From: Stenotrophomonas beteli
Lineage (GTDB): Bacteria; Pseudomonadota; Gammaproteobacteria; Xanthomonadales; Xanthomonadaceae
Direction of reading: 5' to 3'
NCBI RefSeq assembly: GCF_001431665.1
Contig: NZ_LLXV01000024.1
Coordinates: 16,151-80,150, forward strand
DNA: 64,000 nt
The notes beneath the pieces were generated by a model. The model worked only from the letters and a program-made list of their open reading frames with translations. It ran no database searches and was not told the origin of the DNA. The position numbers and the translations under genes are program-made. This document shows, in pieces, positions 14,412 to 24,393 of the stretch (position 1 is its first letter; each line of letters starts with the position of its first letter).

Positions 14412-14813
14412 GTGATGATCGCCGTCGATTCGCCGGTGCTGGTCGAACTGCTCAGCAATGGTCCGCAGGCCGATGCGGTGGAAGCCATCCTGCGGCAGAG
14501 CCTGGTCGGTGGCCGCGTGGTGGTCTGCGGCGCGACCCTGGCCGAGGTCTGCGCATCGCTGCGCGGCGGCGCCGAAGTGCTCGAAGCGCTGGAAGAAATG
14601 GGCGTGCACTTCAACCCGATGGAAGCCAAGTCGGCGCTGCGCGCCGGCGAGATGCACCGCCGCCATCGCCAGCGCGGCGGCAGCCGGCGCAGCCTGGACG
14701 AATTCATGGTCGGCGCCCACGCACTGCTGCAGTGCGATGGCCTGATCACCTGGAACGACACGTTTTACCGCGACTACTTCAAGGGCCTGAAGCTGATCGT
14801 GCCGCACGCCTGA
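14412..14813 (+). CDS. PIN-domain toxin (VapC-like ribonuclease)
   Basis: Probable Mg-dependent RNase of a type II toxin-antitoxin pair, 133 residues. The acidic PIN tetrad is visible: Asp6 (IAVDSPVL), Glu45 (TLAEVCAS), Asp96 ([14 protein letters not shown]) and Asp116 ([11 protein letters not shown]). The ending GLKLIVP is typical. It starts at GTG 14412 or ATG 14415, with GAGGA from the antitoxin end as ribosome site. It ends 43 bases before acnB, so some read-through into acnB is possible. Confidence 0.87.
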   Translation: MMIAVDSPVLVELLSNGPQADAVEAILRQSLVGGRVVVCGATLAEVCASLRGGAEVLEALEEMGVHFNPMEAKSALRAGEMHRRHRQRGGSRRSLDEFMVGAHALLQCDGLITWNDTFYRDYFKGLKLIVPHA

Positions 14814-14856
14814 GCCCACTTTGTTATTTCAACCTACGCATTACCCGGGAGTTGTC

Positions 14857-17448
14857 ATGTTGGAAGCCTACCGCCACCACGTCGCCGAGCGCGCTGCGCT
14901 TGGCATCCCGCCGCTGCCGCTGAGCGCGCAGCAGACGGCCGATGTCATCGAACTGCTGAAGAACCCGCCGCAGGGCGAGGCCGAGTTCCTGCTCGACCTG
15001 CTGACCCACCGCGTGCCGGCCGGCGTCGATGACGCAGCCAAGGTCAAGGCTTCATACCTGGCCGCGATCGCCCTGGGCAGCGAGCAGAACCCGCTGATCA
15101 GCCGCGAGCGCGCCACCGAACTGCTGGGCACCATGCTTGGCGGTTACAACGTGGCCCCGCTGGTGCAGCTGCTGGACGACGCCAGCGTCGGCACCATCGC
15201 TGCCAACGGCCTGAAGAAGACCCTGCTGGTGTTCGATGCCTTCCACGATGTGCAGGAAAAGGCCAAGGCCGGCAACGCCAACGCCCAGGCCGTGCTGCAG
15301 AGCTGGGCCGACGCCGAGTGGTTCACCAGCAACCCGGAAGTGCCGCAGAGCCTGACCGTCACCGTGTTCAAGGTGCCGGGCGAAACCAACACCGACGACC
15401 TGTCGCCGGCCCCGGACGCAACCACCCGCCCGGACATCCCGATGCACGCGCTGGCGATGCTGAAGAACAAGCGCGACGATGCGCCGTTCACCCCGGAAGA
15501 AGACGGCAAGCGCGGCCCGATCCAGCAGATCCTCGACTTGAAGGACAAGGGCCACCTGGTCGCCTATGTCGGCGACGTGGTCGGTACCGGCTCCTCGCGC
15601 AAGTCGGCCACCAACAGCGTGCTGTGGTGGACCGGCGATGACATTCCGTTCATCCCGAACAAGCGCGCCGGTGGCGTCTGCCTGGGTTCGAAGATTGCCC
15701 CGATCTTCTACAACACCATGGAAGATGCCGGCGCACTGCCGATCGAGCTGGACGTGTCGAAGATGGAGCACGGCGATGTGGTCGAGCTGCGTCCGTACGA
15801 AGGCAAGGCGCTGAAGAACGGTGAAGTGATCGCCGAGTTCCAGGTCAAGTCCGACGTGCTGTTCGACGAAGTGCGTGCCGGTGGCCGCATTCCGCTGATC
15901 ATCGGCCGTGGCCTGACCGGCAAGGCGCGCGAAGCGCTGGGCCTGGCCCCGACCGACCTGTTCCGCCTGCCGGTGCAGCCGGCCGATACCGGCAAGGGCT
16001 TCTCGCTGGCGCAGAAGATGGTCGGCCGCGCCTGTGGCCTGCCGGAAGGCCAGGGTATGCGCCCGGGCACGTACTGCGAACCGAAGATGACCTCGGTCGG
16101 CTCGCAGGACACCACTGGCCCGATGACCCGTGACGAGCTGAAGGACCTGGCCTGCCTGGGCTTCTCGGCCGACCTGGTGATGCAGTCGTTCTGCCACACC
16201 GCCGCCTACCCGAAGCCGGTGGACGTCAAGACCCACCACACCCTGCCGGAGTTCATCTCCACCCGTGGCGGCGTTTCGCTGCGCCCGGGCGACGGCGTGA
16301 TCCACAGCTGGCTCAACCGCATGCTGCTGCCGGACACCGTCGGCACCGGTGGCGACTCGCACACCCGTTTCCCGGTGGGCATTTCGTTCCCGGCCGGCTC
16401 GGGCCTGGTCGCCTTCGCCGCGGCCACCGGCGTGATGCCGCTGGACATGCCGGAGTCGGTGCTGGTGCGCTTCAAGGGCAAGATGCAGCCGGGCGTGACC
16501 CTGCGTGACCTGGTCAATGCGATCCCGCTGTACGCGATCAAGTCGGGCCTGCTGACCGTAGCCAAGGCGGGCAAGAAGAACATCTTCTCCGGCCGCATCC
16601 TGGAAATCGAAGGCCTGCCGGAGCTGAAGGTCGAACAGGCGTTCGAGCTGTCCGACGCCTCGGCCGAGCGTTCGGCGGCCGGTTGCTCGGTGCGCCTGAA
16701 CAAGGAACCGATCATCGAGTACCTGACCAGCAACATCACCCTGCTGAAGTGGATGATTGCCGAGGGTTACCAGGACCCGCGTTCGCTGCAGCGCCGCATC
16801 GAGAAGATGGAAGCGTGGCTGGCCAACCCGCAGCTGCTGGAGCCGGATGCCGACGCCGAGTACGCCGCCGTCATCGAGATCGACCTGGCCGACATCCACG
16901 AGCCGATCGTGGCCTGCCCGAACGATCCGGACGACGTGAAGACCCTGTCCGAAGTGGCCGGCGCCAAGATCGACGAAGTGTTCATCGGTTCGTGCATGAC
17001 CAACATCGGTCACTTCCGCGCGGCTGCCAAGCTGCTGGAAGGCAAGCGTGACCTGCCGACCCGCCTGTGGGTGGCCCCGCCGACCAAGATGGACGCCTCG
17101 GAGCTGACCAAGGAAGGCGTGTACGGCACCTTCGGTGCCACCGGCGCCCGCATGGAAATGCCGGGCTGCTCGCTGTGCATGGGCAACCAGGCGCAGATCC
17201 GCGAAGGCTCCACCGCGATGTCGACCTCGACCCGCAACTTCCCGAACCGCCTGGGCCGCAACACCAACGTGTACCTGGGCTCGGCGGAACTGGCGGCGAT
17301 CTGCTCGCGCCTGGGCCGTATCCCGACCAAGGAGGAGTACATGGCGGACATCGGCGTGATCAACGCCAATGGCGCGGAGATCTACCGCTACATGAACTTC
17401 GACCAGATCGAGGAATACCAGGACGTGGCCAGCACGGTCGCCGCCTGA
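14857..17448 (+). CDS. acnB: Aconitate hydratase B (AcnB)
   Basis: Main housekeeping aconitase of the TCA cycle in Gram-negative bacteria; 863 residues, matching E. coli AcnB (865). The N-terminal HEAT-like domain ([22 protein letters not shown]) is specific for AcnB. Key segments are [55 protein letters not shown] and [15 protein letters not shown], with the cluster cysteines in the last two. ATG 14857 follows CGGGAG; an upstream TTG at 14821 is not needed. Confidence 0.96.
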   Translation: MLEAYRHHVAERAALGIPPLPLSAQQTADVIELLKNPPQGEAEFLLDLLTHRVPAGVDDAAKVKASYLAAIALGSEQNPLISRERATELLGTMLGGYNVAPLVQLLDDASVGTIAANGLKKTLLVFDAFHDVQEKAKAGNANAQAVLQSWADAEWFTSNPEVPQSLTVTVFKVPGETNTDDLSPAPDATTRPDIPMHALAMLKNKRDDAPFTPEEDGKRGPIQQILDLKDKGHLVAYVGDVVGTGSSRKSATNSVLWWTGDDIPFIPNKRAGGVCLGSKIAPIFYNTMEDAGALPIELDVSKMEHGDVVELRPYEGKALKNGEVIAEFQVKSDVLFDEVRAGGRIPLIIGRGLTGKAREALGLAPTDLFRLPVQPADTGKGFSLAQKMVGRACGLPEGQGMRPGTYCEPKMTSVGSQDTTGPMTRDELKDLACLGFSADLVMQSFCHTAAYPKPVDVKTHHTLPEFISTRGGVSLRPGDGVIHSWLNRMLLPDTVGTGGDSHTRFPVGISFPAGSGLVAFAAATGVMPLDMPESVLVRFKGKMQPGVTLRDLVNAIPLYAIKSGLLTVAKAGKKNIFSGRILEIEGLPELKVEQAFELSDASAERSAAGCSVRLNKEPIIEYLTSNITLLKWMIAEGYQDPRSLQRRIEKMEAWLANPQLLEPDADAEYAAVIEIDLADIHEPIVACPNDPDDVKTLSEVAGAKIDEVFIGSCMTNIGHFRAAAKLLEGKRDLPTRLWVAPPTKMDASELTKEGVYGTFGATGARMEMPGCSLCMGNQAQIREGSTAMSTSTRNFPNRLGRNTNVYLGSAELAAICSRLGRIPTKEEYMADIGVINANGAEIYRYMNFDQIEEYQDVASTVAA

Positions 17449-17451
17449 GGG

Positions 17452-17474
17452 GAGTGCCGGCCACTGGCCGGCAT
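17452..17474. repeat. Partial SMAG-like hairpin after acnB
   Basis: GTGCCGGCC-ACT-GGCCGGCAT forms a short GC-rich hairpin directly after the acnB stop. The GTAG head is missing, so it is a degenerate copy. It precedes the acnB terminator. Confidence 0.5.
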
Positions 17475-17490
17475 CCCGTTGAAATGAAGA

Positions 17491-17517
17491 ACCCCCGGTG
17501 AAGGCCGGGGGTTTTTT
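17491..17517 (+). terminator. Rho-independent terminator of acnB
   Basis: Stem ACCCCCGG 17491-17498 pairs with CCGGGGGT 17505-17512, six-base loop, followed by TTTTTTG. It is oriented for acnB. Confidence 0.92.
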
Positions 17518-17576
17518 GTGTGTGATGGCGTATGGCACCGAGGCCATGCTCGGCTGCTGTTTCCCCTGCCTGCGCG

Positions 17577-18386
17577 TCAGCAGGACGGTGCCAGCGAGAG
17601 TGAGCGCTGCAGCCACGCATCGAGCTGGACGCTGACGAAGGCCGGATTCTCCAGAGTGGCAACATGGCCTGCATCGGGGATCGACTGCAGGCGGCATCCG
17701 ATTATCCTGGCCATCTGCTGCGCCTCAGTCAGCGGGCGCGGCAGATCCTGCTCTCCGCTCAGGATCAGCGTTGTTTCCGGGTCAAGATCCTTCAACGCCA
17801 ACAGCCGGTCCGGGCGGCCGAAGATCAGCCGGCCAAGCGGCACCACCGCGTTCAGGAGCCGCTCGCGGCGCCAGGACAGCAGTCGTTGCAGGAACCGCAT
17901 CCGGATCGGGTCGTCGCCAGCGATGCCGGGACGGAAGAACAGGGGCACGATCTGCTCGGCCATGGCTTCGGGGATGTACCCGAGGCGTTCAATCATGTCG
18001 AGCATGCCAAAGTAGCGTTGACGGGATGCTTCGGGTTCCGCGCCGAGGAAGGTGTCCATCAGGATCAGTGAACGGATCTGCTCGGGACGCTGCAGTGCCA
18101 GTTCTGCCGCCCACATGCCGCCGACCGACAGTCCGGCCACCGCGCATTGCCGGATACCCAGTGAATCGAGCAATCGACCGACGTCACGTGCCAGGCACGC
18201 GGGTGTGGTCAAGGCGGCGGACAGTGGCAGATCGTTGTCGTGGCCGGGCAGCTCCGGGATGATCAGGCGATAGCGACGTGATAGCAGCTCGATCTGGGGT
18301 TCCCACATGTTGCGGTTCCAGAGATAGCTGCCTCCGAGAACAATGGGAAAACCGCTGCCAATATCGTGGTGGGTGAGGACGGGCAA
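17577..18386 (-). CDS. Alpha/beta hydrolase
   Basis: A 269-residue alpha/beta-hydrolase fold enzyme of unknown substrate. The nucleophile elbow is GLSVGG (Ser87), the acid lies near LSGEQDLPRP, and the His lies in DAGHVATLENP near the C-terminus. PELPGHDND marks the oxyanion strand and loop. The cap region is long and hydrophobic (IPEAMAEQIVPLFF). I prefer the TTG at 18386, with GGAG nine bases upstream and the usual PVLTHHDIGSGFPIV start, to the GTG at 18413. It resembles 3-oxoadipate enol-lactonase-like esterases, but no pathway genes are near. It sits alone between acnB and cheB. Confidence 0.8.
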   Translation of the reverse strand: MPVLTHHDIGSGFPIVLGGSYLWNRNMWEPQIELLSRRYRLIIPELPGHDNDLPLSAALTTPACLARDVGRLLDSLGIRQCAVAGLSVGGMWAAELALQRPEQIRSLILMDTFLGAEPEASRQRYFGMLDMIERLGYIPEAMAEQIVPLFFRPGIAGDDPIRMRFLQRLLSWRRERLLNAVVPLGRLIFGRPDRLLALKDLDPETTLILSGEQDLPRPLTEAQQMARIIGCRLQSIPDAGHVATLENPAFVSVQLDAWLQRSLSLAPSC

Positions 18387-18598
18387 GAGAAGTCTCCGTG
18401 GAGGGAGCCTCACGCTGAGCGCGCACGGAAAGCACGTCCAGTGCGACGGATCGACGAGGACCCGTCTCAGTGCGGATGGGGGCGATTACGCCATATAGAT
18501 GCGGAATCGACATTATTGGAACGTTGATGTCCGACGGCATTGCCGGATCGAACGGGTTGAATGCGACGCTTCTTGTTGGTTGTGTCCAGCCGGGTTCG

Positions 18599-18620
18599 AA
18601 GCCGAGCGTGGGCTCGGCTC
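18599..18620. repeat. Partial SMAG hairpin after cheB
   Basis: GCCGAGC-GTGG-GCTCGGC (18601-18618) is the core SMAG hairpin without the GTAG end. It lies 14 bases after the cheB stop and may act as its transcription end. The gap 18387-18633 shows no gene. Confidence 0.55.
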
Positions 18621-18633
18621 TCCAGTTGCCCGA

Positions 18634-19707
18634 TCAGCTGCGGGCGAGGGCGAGCAACCGCTCGGCGATCCGCTCCAGCGGCACCTGTTCCTCGGCCGCG
18701 CCAAGCTTGAACGCGGCGCCGGGCATGCCCCACACCACGCTGCTGGCCTCGTCCTGCACCAGTGTTGGCGCGCCGGCCTGGCGCATCTCCAGCAGGCCGC
18801 GTGCGCCGTCGTCACCCATGCCGGTGAGGATGGCACCGATGGCATTGCCGCCGGCACTCTGCGCGACCGAGCGGAACAGCACGTCCACCGCCGGCTTGTG
18901 GCGGTTCACCGCCGGGCCGTCGTCGACCCGGCAGCGCCAGCGTGCACCGTCGCGGATGATGCGCAGGTGCTTGCCGCCCGGCGGCAGGTAGGCATGGCCG
19001 GGCAGTACCGCTTCGCCGTCGCTGGCCTCGCGCACGGCCATCGCCGAATGCCGGTCCAGTCGCTCGGCAAAGGCACTGCTGAAGCTGGCCGGCAGGTGCT
19101 GGGTCATCACCACCGCAGGCGCATCGGCCGGCATGCCTTCCAGCACCACGCGCAGGGCCTCAGTGCCGCCGGCCGAGGAGCCGATCGCAATCAGCCGGTC
19201 GGTGGTGCGGAACTGCGGCGCGGCCGGGCGTATCGCGGGCGCGGCGTCCAGCATGAGCTTCGGCGCGGCAGCGCGCACCAGTGGGCGGACCCGCGAGCGC
19301 GCCGCCATCTTGACCTTGGCGATGATCTCATCGGCGTAGCCCTGAAGGCCACGCGCCACGTCCAGCTTCGGCTTGGACACGAAATCCACCGCACCCAGCG
19401 CCAGCGCCTGCAGGGTGGTGTCGGCGCCGCGTTCGGTCAGCGAGGAGATCATCACCACCGGCAGCGGATGCAGGCGCATCAGGTTTTCCAGGAACGCCAA
19501 CCCGTCCATGCGCGGCATTTCCACGTCCAGGGTGATCACGTCCGGGGCCAGGCGCTTGATCTTCTCGCGCGCCAGCAGCGGGTCGGCGGCGGTGCCGACC
19601 ACGTCGATGGCCGGATCGCTGGACAGGATCTCGGTGAGCATCTGGCGCACGACGGCGGAGTCGTCGACGATCAGGACCCGGCAGGGGGCGTTGCCGGCCA
19701 TGGTCAT
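18634..19707 (-). CDS. cheB: CheB, receptor methylesterase and deamidase
   Basis: Chemotaxis adaptation enzyme, 357 residues, that removes methyl groups from receptors and is activated by CheA phosphorylation. The N-terminal receiver carries VDDS and phospho-Asp61 in [12 protein letters not shown]. The catalytic domain starts at [14 protein letters not shown] (Ser), with [12 protein letters not shown] (His) and [13 protein letters not shown] (Asp). The start ATG overlaps the cheD stop (ATGA). It closes the operon mcp-cheR-cheD-cheB. Confidence 0.96.
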   Translation of the reverse strand: MTMAGNAPCRVLIVDDSAVVRQMLTEILSSDPAIDVVGTAADPLLAREKIKRLAPDVITLDVEMPRMDGLAFLENLMRLHPLPVVMISSLTERGADTTLQALALGAVDFVSKPKLDVARGLQGYADEIIAKVKMAARSRVRPLVRAAAPKLMLDAAPAIRPAAPQFRTTDRLIAIGSSAGGTEALRVVLEGMPADAPAVVMTQHLPASFSSAFAERLDRHSAMAVREASDGEAVLPGHAYLPPGGKHLRIIRDGARWRCRVDDGPAVNRHKPAVDVLFRSVAQSAGGNAIGAILTGMGDDGARGLLEMRQAGAPTLVQDEASSVVWGMPGAAFKLGAAEEQVPLERIAERLLALARS

Positions 19708-20300
19708 TCGAACAGCTCCACGCCACCGGTGACCGGGGCCTTGGACAAGCGCGCACGCACGGCCGATTCGGTTGCGGCTACCTCGGCTTCGTGGGCATGC
19801 GGCAGGCGCTGCACCACCACGCGGCCGGTGTCGGCGAAGAACCAGATCTTGCGCGGATGGATGCCGCACAGGTCCTCGGCGATGATCGGGATGTGCTCGG
19901 CCTGCAGGTACTGGCGCACGAACTCGGCGTTGCGGGTGCCGACCGGGTTGCTGGTGAAGCCCTTGAGCACGTTGGCGCCGCCGAACACCTTCGCTTCGAT
20001 GCGCTTGCGGTGCGCGCCGCGCTTGAGCATGTCGTTGATCAGCAGTTCCATCGCATAGCTGCCATAGCGCGCGGGTGCGCCGTCGCCGGCGTTGCCTTCG
20101 GGCAGCAGGAAATGGTTCATGCCACCGATCTTCAGCACCGGGTCGCGCAGGCAGGCGGCCACGCAGGAACCCAGCGTGGTAGTCAGCGCGGTGGTGTCGT
20201 CCACCACCAGGTACTGGGTCGGCAGCAGCTTGGCGGCGATGGTCTTGAAGCGCGCATCCTGGTAGCGCATCACATCATCGGTACGCAGTGAGGCGTTCAT
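19704..20300 (-). CDS. cheD: CheD, receptor glutamine deamidase
   Basis: A 198-residue chemoreceptor deamidase that tunes receptor sensitivity. The catalytic Cys lies in [14 protein letters not shown] and the His in [20 protein letters not shown] and the aromatic/threonine region are also conserved. It overlaps cheR upstream and cheB downstream by four bases each (ATGA), so the three adaptation enzymes are translationally coupled. A long C-terminal tail after [15 protein letters not shown] is variable. Confidence 0.94.
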   Translation of the reverse strand: MNASLRTDDVMRYQDARFKTIAAKLLPTQYLVVDDTTALTTTLGSCVAACLRDPVLKIGGMNHFLLPEGNAGDGAPARYGSYAMELLINDMLKRGAHRKRIEAKVFGGANVLKGFTSNPVGTRNAEFVRQYLQAEHIPIIAEDLCGIHPRKIWFFADTGRVVVQRLPHAHEAEVAATESAVRARLSKAPVTGGVELFE

Positions 20301-21166
20301 GCGCCGGCCTTTGCCGAACGGCGATACAGCGTCCGGCCGCAGGGCTGGATCAGGTCGGCAGCGTGCAGGTAGTTCTCCGAGTGCCCGGTGTAGAGCAGGC
20401 CATCATCGGACAGGTGCTGGACCAGGCGACCGAGGATGGCGCGCTGGGTCGGCTTGTCGAAGTAGATCATCACGTTGCGGCAGAACAGCGCATCGAATGG
20501 TCCGCCGACGTCGTAGCGCGGCGCGAGCAGGTTCAGCGGGCGGAACTCGATCAATTCGCGCAGCGCCGGCAGCACGCGGCACTGGCCCTCGTTGGGGCCG
20601 CTGCCGCGCTGGAAGTAGCGTCGGCGCAGGTCCGGATCGAGGTTGGTCACGCGATCGATGTTGTAGACACCACGGCCTGCGGTGGCCAGCACCTGGGTAT
20701 CGACGTCGGTGGCGATGATGCGTACCGGCGGTTTCAGGGTGCCGAAGGCCTCGCAGGCGGTGATCGCCATCGAGTAAGGCTCTTCGCCGGTGGACGCCGC
20801 GCACGACCACAGCAGCAGCGGGGTGTGGCTGGAGCGCCGCTGCAGTTCCTCGCGCAGCTTGTCGAAGTGGTGTGGTTCGCGGAAGAACGAGGTCAGGTTG
20901 GTGGTCAGCGCATTGGTGAACGCCTGCCACTCGTCGCCGTCGTCCTGTTCCAGATGGTCCAGGTACTGCTGGAAGCTGCGCATGCCCAGCGTGCGCAGCC
21001 GGCGCGACAGGCGGCCATACACCATGTCGCGCTTGGCCGGGGCGAGGGCGATGCCCACGCGCTGGTAGATCAGGTCGCAGACGCGGCGGAAATCACGGTC
21101 GGCGAACTCGAATTCGCGCGGGCCGGTGACGATGGGGGTGGGACTTTGCACGGGGGACGTGTCCAT
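20297..21166 (-). CDS. cheR: CheR, receptor methyltransferase
   Basis: SAM-dependent methyltransferase for receptor glutamates, 289 residues. N-terminal helices contain [30 protein letters not shown] (landmarks R, G, K, R). [12 protein letters not shown] follows, then the SAM motif [13 protein letters not shown] and the [10 protein letters not shown] motif. The beta-subdomain that binds tethering pentapeptides is present, which fits the DWQEF tails of the three local receptors. ATG 21166 gives MDTSPVQ; it lies 37 bases after the first receptor gene. Confidence 0.95.
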   Translation of the reverse strand: MDTSPVQSPTPIVTGPREFEFADRDFRRVCDLIYQRVGIALAPAKRDMVYGRLSRRLRTLGMRSFQQYLDHLEQDDGDEWQAFTNALTTNLTSFFREPHHFDKLREELQRRSSHTPLLLWSCAASTGEEPYSMAITACEAFGTLKPPVRIIATDVDTQVLATAGRGVYNIDRVTNLDPDLRRRYFQRGSGPNEGQCRVLPALRELIEFRPLNLLAPRYDVGGPFDALFCRNVMIYFDKPTQRAILGRLVQHLSDDGLLYTGHSENYLHAADLIQPCGRTLYRRSAKAGA

Positions 21167-21203
21167 CGGCGAGGGCGGTGGCCGCAGCCACCGCAGGTGG
21201 GTC

Positions 21204-23474
21204 TCAAAATTCCTGCCAGTCGCTGTCGCTGGCAACGAACGTGCTGGCGTTGCTGCTGCGACGGGCTGGCGCGGGCGTGCTGGCCGGCTGTGGACGTGGC
21301 ACGGCGGCGATGCGCGGCGGTTCCACGCGTGCGGCCGCAGCCTTCACTGCAGCGGACACCTGGTTGTCGAGGCGGAATATCGCCACCGCGTCGGCCAGCT
21401 GTGCGGCCTGGTCTTCCATCGCGCGCGCGGCGGCGGTGGCTTCCTCGACCAGCGCAGCGTTCTGCTGGGTGGTTTCGTCCATCTGCACCACGGTCTGGTT
21501 GACCTGCTCGATGCCGGCACTCTGTTCCTGCGAAGCGGCGGAGATCTCGGCCATGATGTCGGTCACACGCTGCACCGAGGCAACGATCTCGCCCATGGTG
21601 CTGCCGGCCTGGTGGACCAGGCTGGAGCCCTCGGCGACCTTGCCGACCGAATCGTCGATCAGGCCCTTGATCTCCTTGGCGGCGGCGGCCGAGCGCTGGG
21701 CGAGGGTGCGCACTTCGCTGGCGACCACGGCAAAGCCACGGCCCTGTTCGCCGGCACGGGCCGCTTCCACCGCGGCGTTCAGCGCCAGGATGTTGGTCTG
21801 GAAGGCGATGCCGTCGATGACGCTGATGATCTCGGCGATCTTCTTCGACGAAGCTTCGATGGCCGACATGGTGGTGACCACCTGGCCGACCACCTCGCCG
21901 CCCTGCGAGGCGACACCATGCGCGCCGATGGCGAGCTGGTTGGCCTGGCGGGCGTGTTCGGCGTTCTGGCGCACGGTGGAGGTCAGTTCCTCCATCGAAG
22001 CAGCGGTTTCTTCCAGGTTGGCGGCCTGCTGCTCGGTACGGCGCGACAGGTCGCTGTTGCCGGAGGCGATTTCGCCGGCTGCCAGGGTGATGCTGGAGGC
22101 GCTGGCCTGGATCTGGCCGACGATCTGGGTCAGCTGCGCGACGGTGGCGTTGGCATCATCACGCATGCGCGCGAACACGCCCTGGTAATCGCCGTGCATG
22201 CGCGCGGTCAGGTCGCCCTCGGCAATGGCCGACAGCAGCTGCGACAGCTTGCCGAGGTTGTCATCGCTGACCGCCATCATCGCGTTGAGGTTGTCCAGCA
22301 TCAGGCGGAAGTCGTGGTCGAAGCGCTGGGCATCGCCTCGGCGGCTGAAGTCGCCGGCAGCCGCGGCGCTTGCCAGCAGCTTGATCTCGGCGTTGATGCG
22401 GCCGAGGTTGGCCTTGACCGTATCGACGGTGGTGGTCATGGCGGCCTTCTCGCCCGGATAGCGCGCGATGTCGCGGCTCAGATCGCCCACCGCGTACTGC
22501 TGCACCACCTCCAGCACATCGTGCAGGGTCTGCACGTGGCTGCCGACCAAGGCATTGGTCTCCTGCACCATCAGGCCGTACTCACCGGGGAAGGCGTGGG
22601 CGTCGATGCGGTAGCTCAACTCGCCCCCCTCGTGCCGACGGGCCATCTCGCGCTGGCCGTTGATGACCGCATGCAGCTGCTGCTGCATGCCCGACATGGC
22701 CTCCAGCAGGCGGCCCGGCTCGTCGTGCGGCTGCGGGCCGATGTGGCTGTCCAGCTTGCCGCGGGCGATGCCTTCGGCGACGGCGGTCGCCTGCTTCAGC
22801 GGGCGCGCGATGCGGTTGCCGATGACCCAGCTCAGCGCCAGCACGATCAGCACCAGCACGCCGCCGGCAACGGCCATGATGGCGGTGAACACCAGCGCCT
22901 GCTTCTGCACGTCGTCCATGTAGACGCCGCTGCTGACCACCCAGTTCCAGGGCGCGAACAGGCCGGCGTAGGCGACCTTCTCGACCTCGCCCTTGCTGCC
23001 GGGCTTGGCCCAGCGGTAGCTGACGAAGCCGCCGCCAGCCTTGGCTGCTTCAACCTGGTCGTAGTAGATGCGCACGCCGTCGCCGGTGCGGAAGTCCTTC
23101 ATGTCCTTGCCGACCAGGTCCTTGCGGAACGGGTGCATCAGCAGTCGGTAGCCGGTGTCGTAGAGGTTGAAGTAGTACGCATCATTGTCGGCGCGCATCA
23201 CTTCCAGTGCCTGCAATGCAGCCGCCTTGGCGGCGTCTTCGCTCAGTTCGCCGGTACCGGCCAGGCGGTGGTAGTGCTGCAGGATGCCGTAGCTCAGTTC
23301 GACCTGGGTCTTCAGCGCGCTCTTGCGGGTCTCGGTCAGGTCCAGGTACTGCATGCGGGCGGCGATCACTGACAGCGCGATCACGCCGAGCGCGATGAGC
23401 AGCGTCAGCAGGTTGAGCTTGCGCCGGACGGAGAGATTGCTGAAGTAGTGTTGCCAGCGATGCAGGAGATTCAT
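21204..23474 (-). CDS. Methyl-accepting chemotaxis protein with periplasmic Cache domain
   Basis: A 756-residue inner-membrane chemoreceptor. The first membrane helix is near residues 18-40. A periplasmic single-Cache-type domain follows ([27 protein letters not shown] trimmed to landmarks Y, D, H, P; then [11 protein letters not shown]), then a second membrane helix near 195-220. Several HAMP-like segments follow, and then a long signalling domain with the hairpin tip [21 protein letters not shown]. It ends in SDWQEF, a CheR-tether pentapeptide. Ligand unknown; sCache_2 receptors often sense small organic acids. It heads mcp-cheR-cheD-cheB and has a sigma-28 site upstream. Confidence 0.93.
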   Translation of the reverse strand: MNLLHRWQHYFSNLSVRRKLNLLTLLIALGVIALSVIAARMQYLDLTETRKSALKTQVELSYGILQHYHRLAGTGELSEDAAKAAALQALEVMRADNDAYYFNLYDTGYRLLMHPFRKDLVGKDMKDFRTGDGVRIYYDQVEAAKAGGGFVSYRWAKPGSKGEVEKVAYAGLFAPWNWVVSSGVYMDDVQKQALVFTAIMAVAGGVLVLIVLALSWVIGNRIARPLKQATAVAEGIARGKLDSHIGPQPHDEPGRLLEAMSGMQQQLHAVINGQREMARRHEGGELSYRIDAHAFPGEYGLMVQETNALVGSHVQTLHDVLEVVQQYAVGDLSRDIARYPGEKAAMTTTVDTVKANLGRINAEIKLLASAAAAGDFSRRGDAQRFDHDFRLMLDNLNAMMAVSDDNLGKLSQLLSAIAEGDLTARMHGDYQGVFARMRDDANATVAQLTQIVGQIQASASSITLAAGEIASGNSDLSRRTEQQAANLEETAASMEELTSTVRQNAEHARQANQLAIGAHGVASQGGEVVGQVVTTMSAIEASSKKIAEIISVIDGIAFQTNILALNAAVEAARAGEQGRGFAVVASEVRTLAQRSAAAAKEIKGLIDDSVGKVAEGSSLVHQAGSTMGEIVASVQRVTDIMAEISAASQEQSAGIEQVNQTVVQMDETTQQNAALVEEATAAARAMEDQAAQLADAVAIFRLDNQVSAAVKAAAARVEPPRIAAVPRPQPASTPAPARRSSNASTFVASDSDWQEF

Positions 23475-23545
23475 CGAGCAGGACCCGGTTGAAGCAGGCG
23501 GGCGGCGCCGAGCCGGTCACGGCAGGACAGACTGTGACAACCCCG

Positions 23546-23572
23546 TTATCGGCCGTGCGGGCGGGGGATTGA
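23546..23572 (-). promoter_or_regulatory. Sigma-28 (FliA) promoter of mcp-cheR-cheD-cheB
   Basis: Minus-strand TCAA, 15 bases, GCCGATAA. Matches the FliA consensus exactly at the -10 box. It lies 72 bases upstream of the receptor start. Confidence 0.85.
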
Positions 23573-23646
23573 GGTGGGGTGTTCGAACGTATTCAGGTTT
23601 CCTTGCAGCGGCGGCTGCGGCGCTGCCTGCGGCAGGCTGGTTTTGA

Positions 23647-23685
23647 AGCAACAGCAACAGCAACGGCAACGGCAACGGCAACGGC
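23647..23685. repeat. Short tandem CAACRG hexamer run
   Basis: About six copies of CAACAG or CAACGG in a row in the intergenic gap. It is not inside a gene that I can support. Similar CAACAG and CCGGAG tracts occur near the right window edge (63930-63965). Confidence 0.7.
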
Positions 23686-23714
23686 GCTCGGTCGGTGGTC
23701 AGGGGTTGCGAGAA

Positions 23715-23822
23715 GGGCCGGGCCAGGATGGGTTGGCGGGGGACGCCGTAAACCCGTCCCTGGGGGCTTGGCCGCGGCATCCATGCCGCGGACACCCCCG
23801 CCAACCCACCCTGGCCCGGCCC
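23715..23822 (+). repeat. Long-dyad repeat element, copy 1
   Basis: 28-base arms (23715-23742 and 23795-23822) are inverted copies with one mismatch. The 52-base centre contains GACGCCGTAAACCCGTCC and the small hairpin GCGGCATCCATGCCGC. The same centre motif occurs in opposite orientation at 24157-24260. No coding sense; it could fold into a long stem with a hairpin tip. Confidence 0.75.
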
Positions 23823-23856
23823 ATTCGATATCCTGGCGTCGGACGGCAAGAGCGTT

Positions 23857-24090
23857 GGTTTCCAAGTGGAAAGAGGGGTCAGATCCGTTTTCCTGTGGAA
23901 AACGGATCCGACCCCGGAAGCACGGCGGACGGCGAGCACTGGGTTTCCAAGTGGAAAGAAGGGTCAGATCCGTTTTCCTGCGGAAAACGGATCCGACCCC
24001 GGAAGCACGGCGGACGGCAAGAGCACTGGGTTTCCAAGTGGAAAGAGGGGTCAGATCCGTTTTCCTTTGGAAAACGGATCTGACCCCGGA
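23857..24090. repeat. Three tandem copies of a GGGGTCAGATCC palindrome unit
   Basis: Period about 86 bases. Each unit has TTTCCAAGTGGAAAGA, then a 41-base palindrome from GGGGTCAGATCCG to CGGATCYGACCCC, then GGAAGCACGGCGGACGGC. Palindromes lie at 23875-23915, 23960-24000 and 24047-24087. They are separated by unit sequence, not by unique spacers, so this is not a CRISPR. The unit resembles palindromes mobilised by REP-associated tyrosine transposases (inference). Confidence 0.9.
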
Positions 24091-24156
24091 AGCAACCCGG
24101 CTTCTGCTTTTTGTTCTTTTTCTTCAATCCGGGGTGGGACAACGGGAACTGTCCGT

Positions 24157-24260
24157 GGCCGGGAGGGTGGGTTGCGCAGGGGCGTAAGCGCCATGGATGG
24201 CGCGACCGAGCCTACAAGGACGTATTCACGGCGGCTCCTGCGCAACCCACCCTTCCGGCC
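24157..24260 (-). repeat. Long-dyad repeat element, copy 2, inverted to copy 1
   Basis: 24-base arms (24157-24180 and 24237-24260) pair with one mismatch. The centre read on the minus strand (GCCGTGAATACGTCC, then GCGCCATCCATGGCGC) matches copy 1. With copy 1 it brackets the tandem array, giving an inverted-pair layout across the 919-base gap (23475-24393), which holds no supported gene. Confidence 0.75.
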
Positions 24261-24342
24261 AACCCTCAGCAGCCGGCTTTTCAACCGACCCACCCCGAGG
24301 GGCTTCGCCGTTGGCTGGATACCCCGATACCCCGTAAACGAA

Positions 24343-24369
24343 AACGCCCCGGCGCACGGCCAGGGCGTT
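24343..24369 (-). terminator. Terminator of the PAS-containing receptor gene
   Basis: AACGCCC 24343-24349 pairs with GGGCGTT 24363-24369; on the minus strand TTTTCGTTT follows. It lies 25 bases after the stop of the receptor at 24394. Confidence 0.7.
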
Positions 24370-24393
24370 CTCGCAGATCAGGTCAGGCAGGTA

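Noticed and set aside
15052..17697. 881-codon open frame on the minus strand opposite acnB
   Set aside because: It mirrors acnB, which has all aconitase motifs; the reverse frame lacks motifs and has low-complexity Arg/His/Gln composition.
23857..24090. Possible CRISPR array
   Set aside because: Only three units, with a period of 86 bases, and the sequence between palindromes is itself repeated; no unique spacers and no cas genes.
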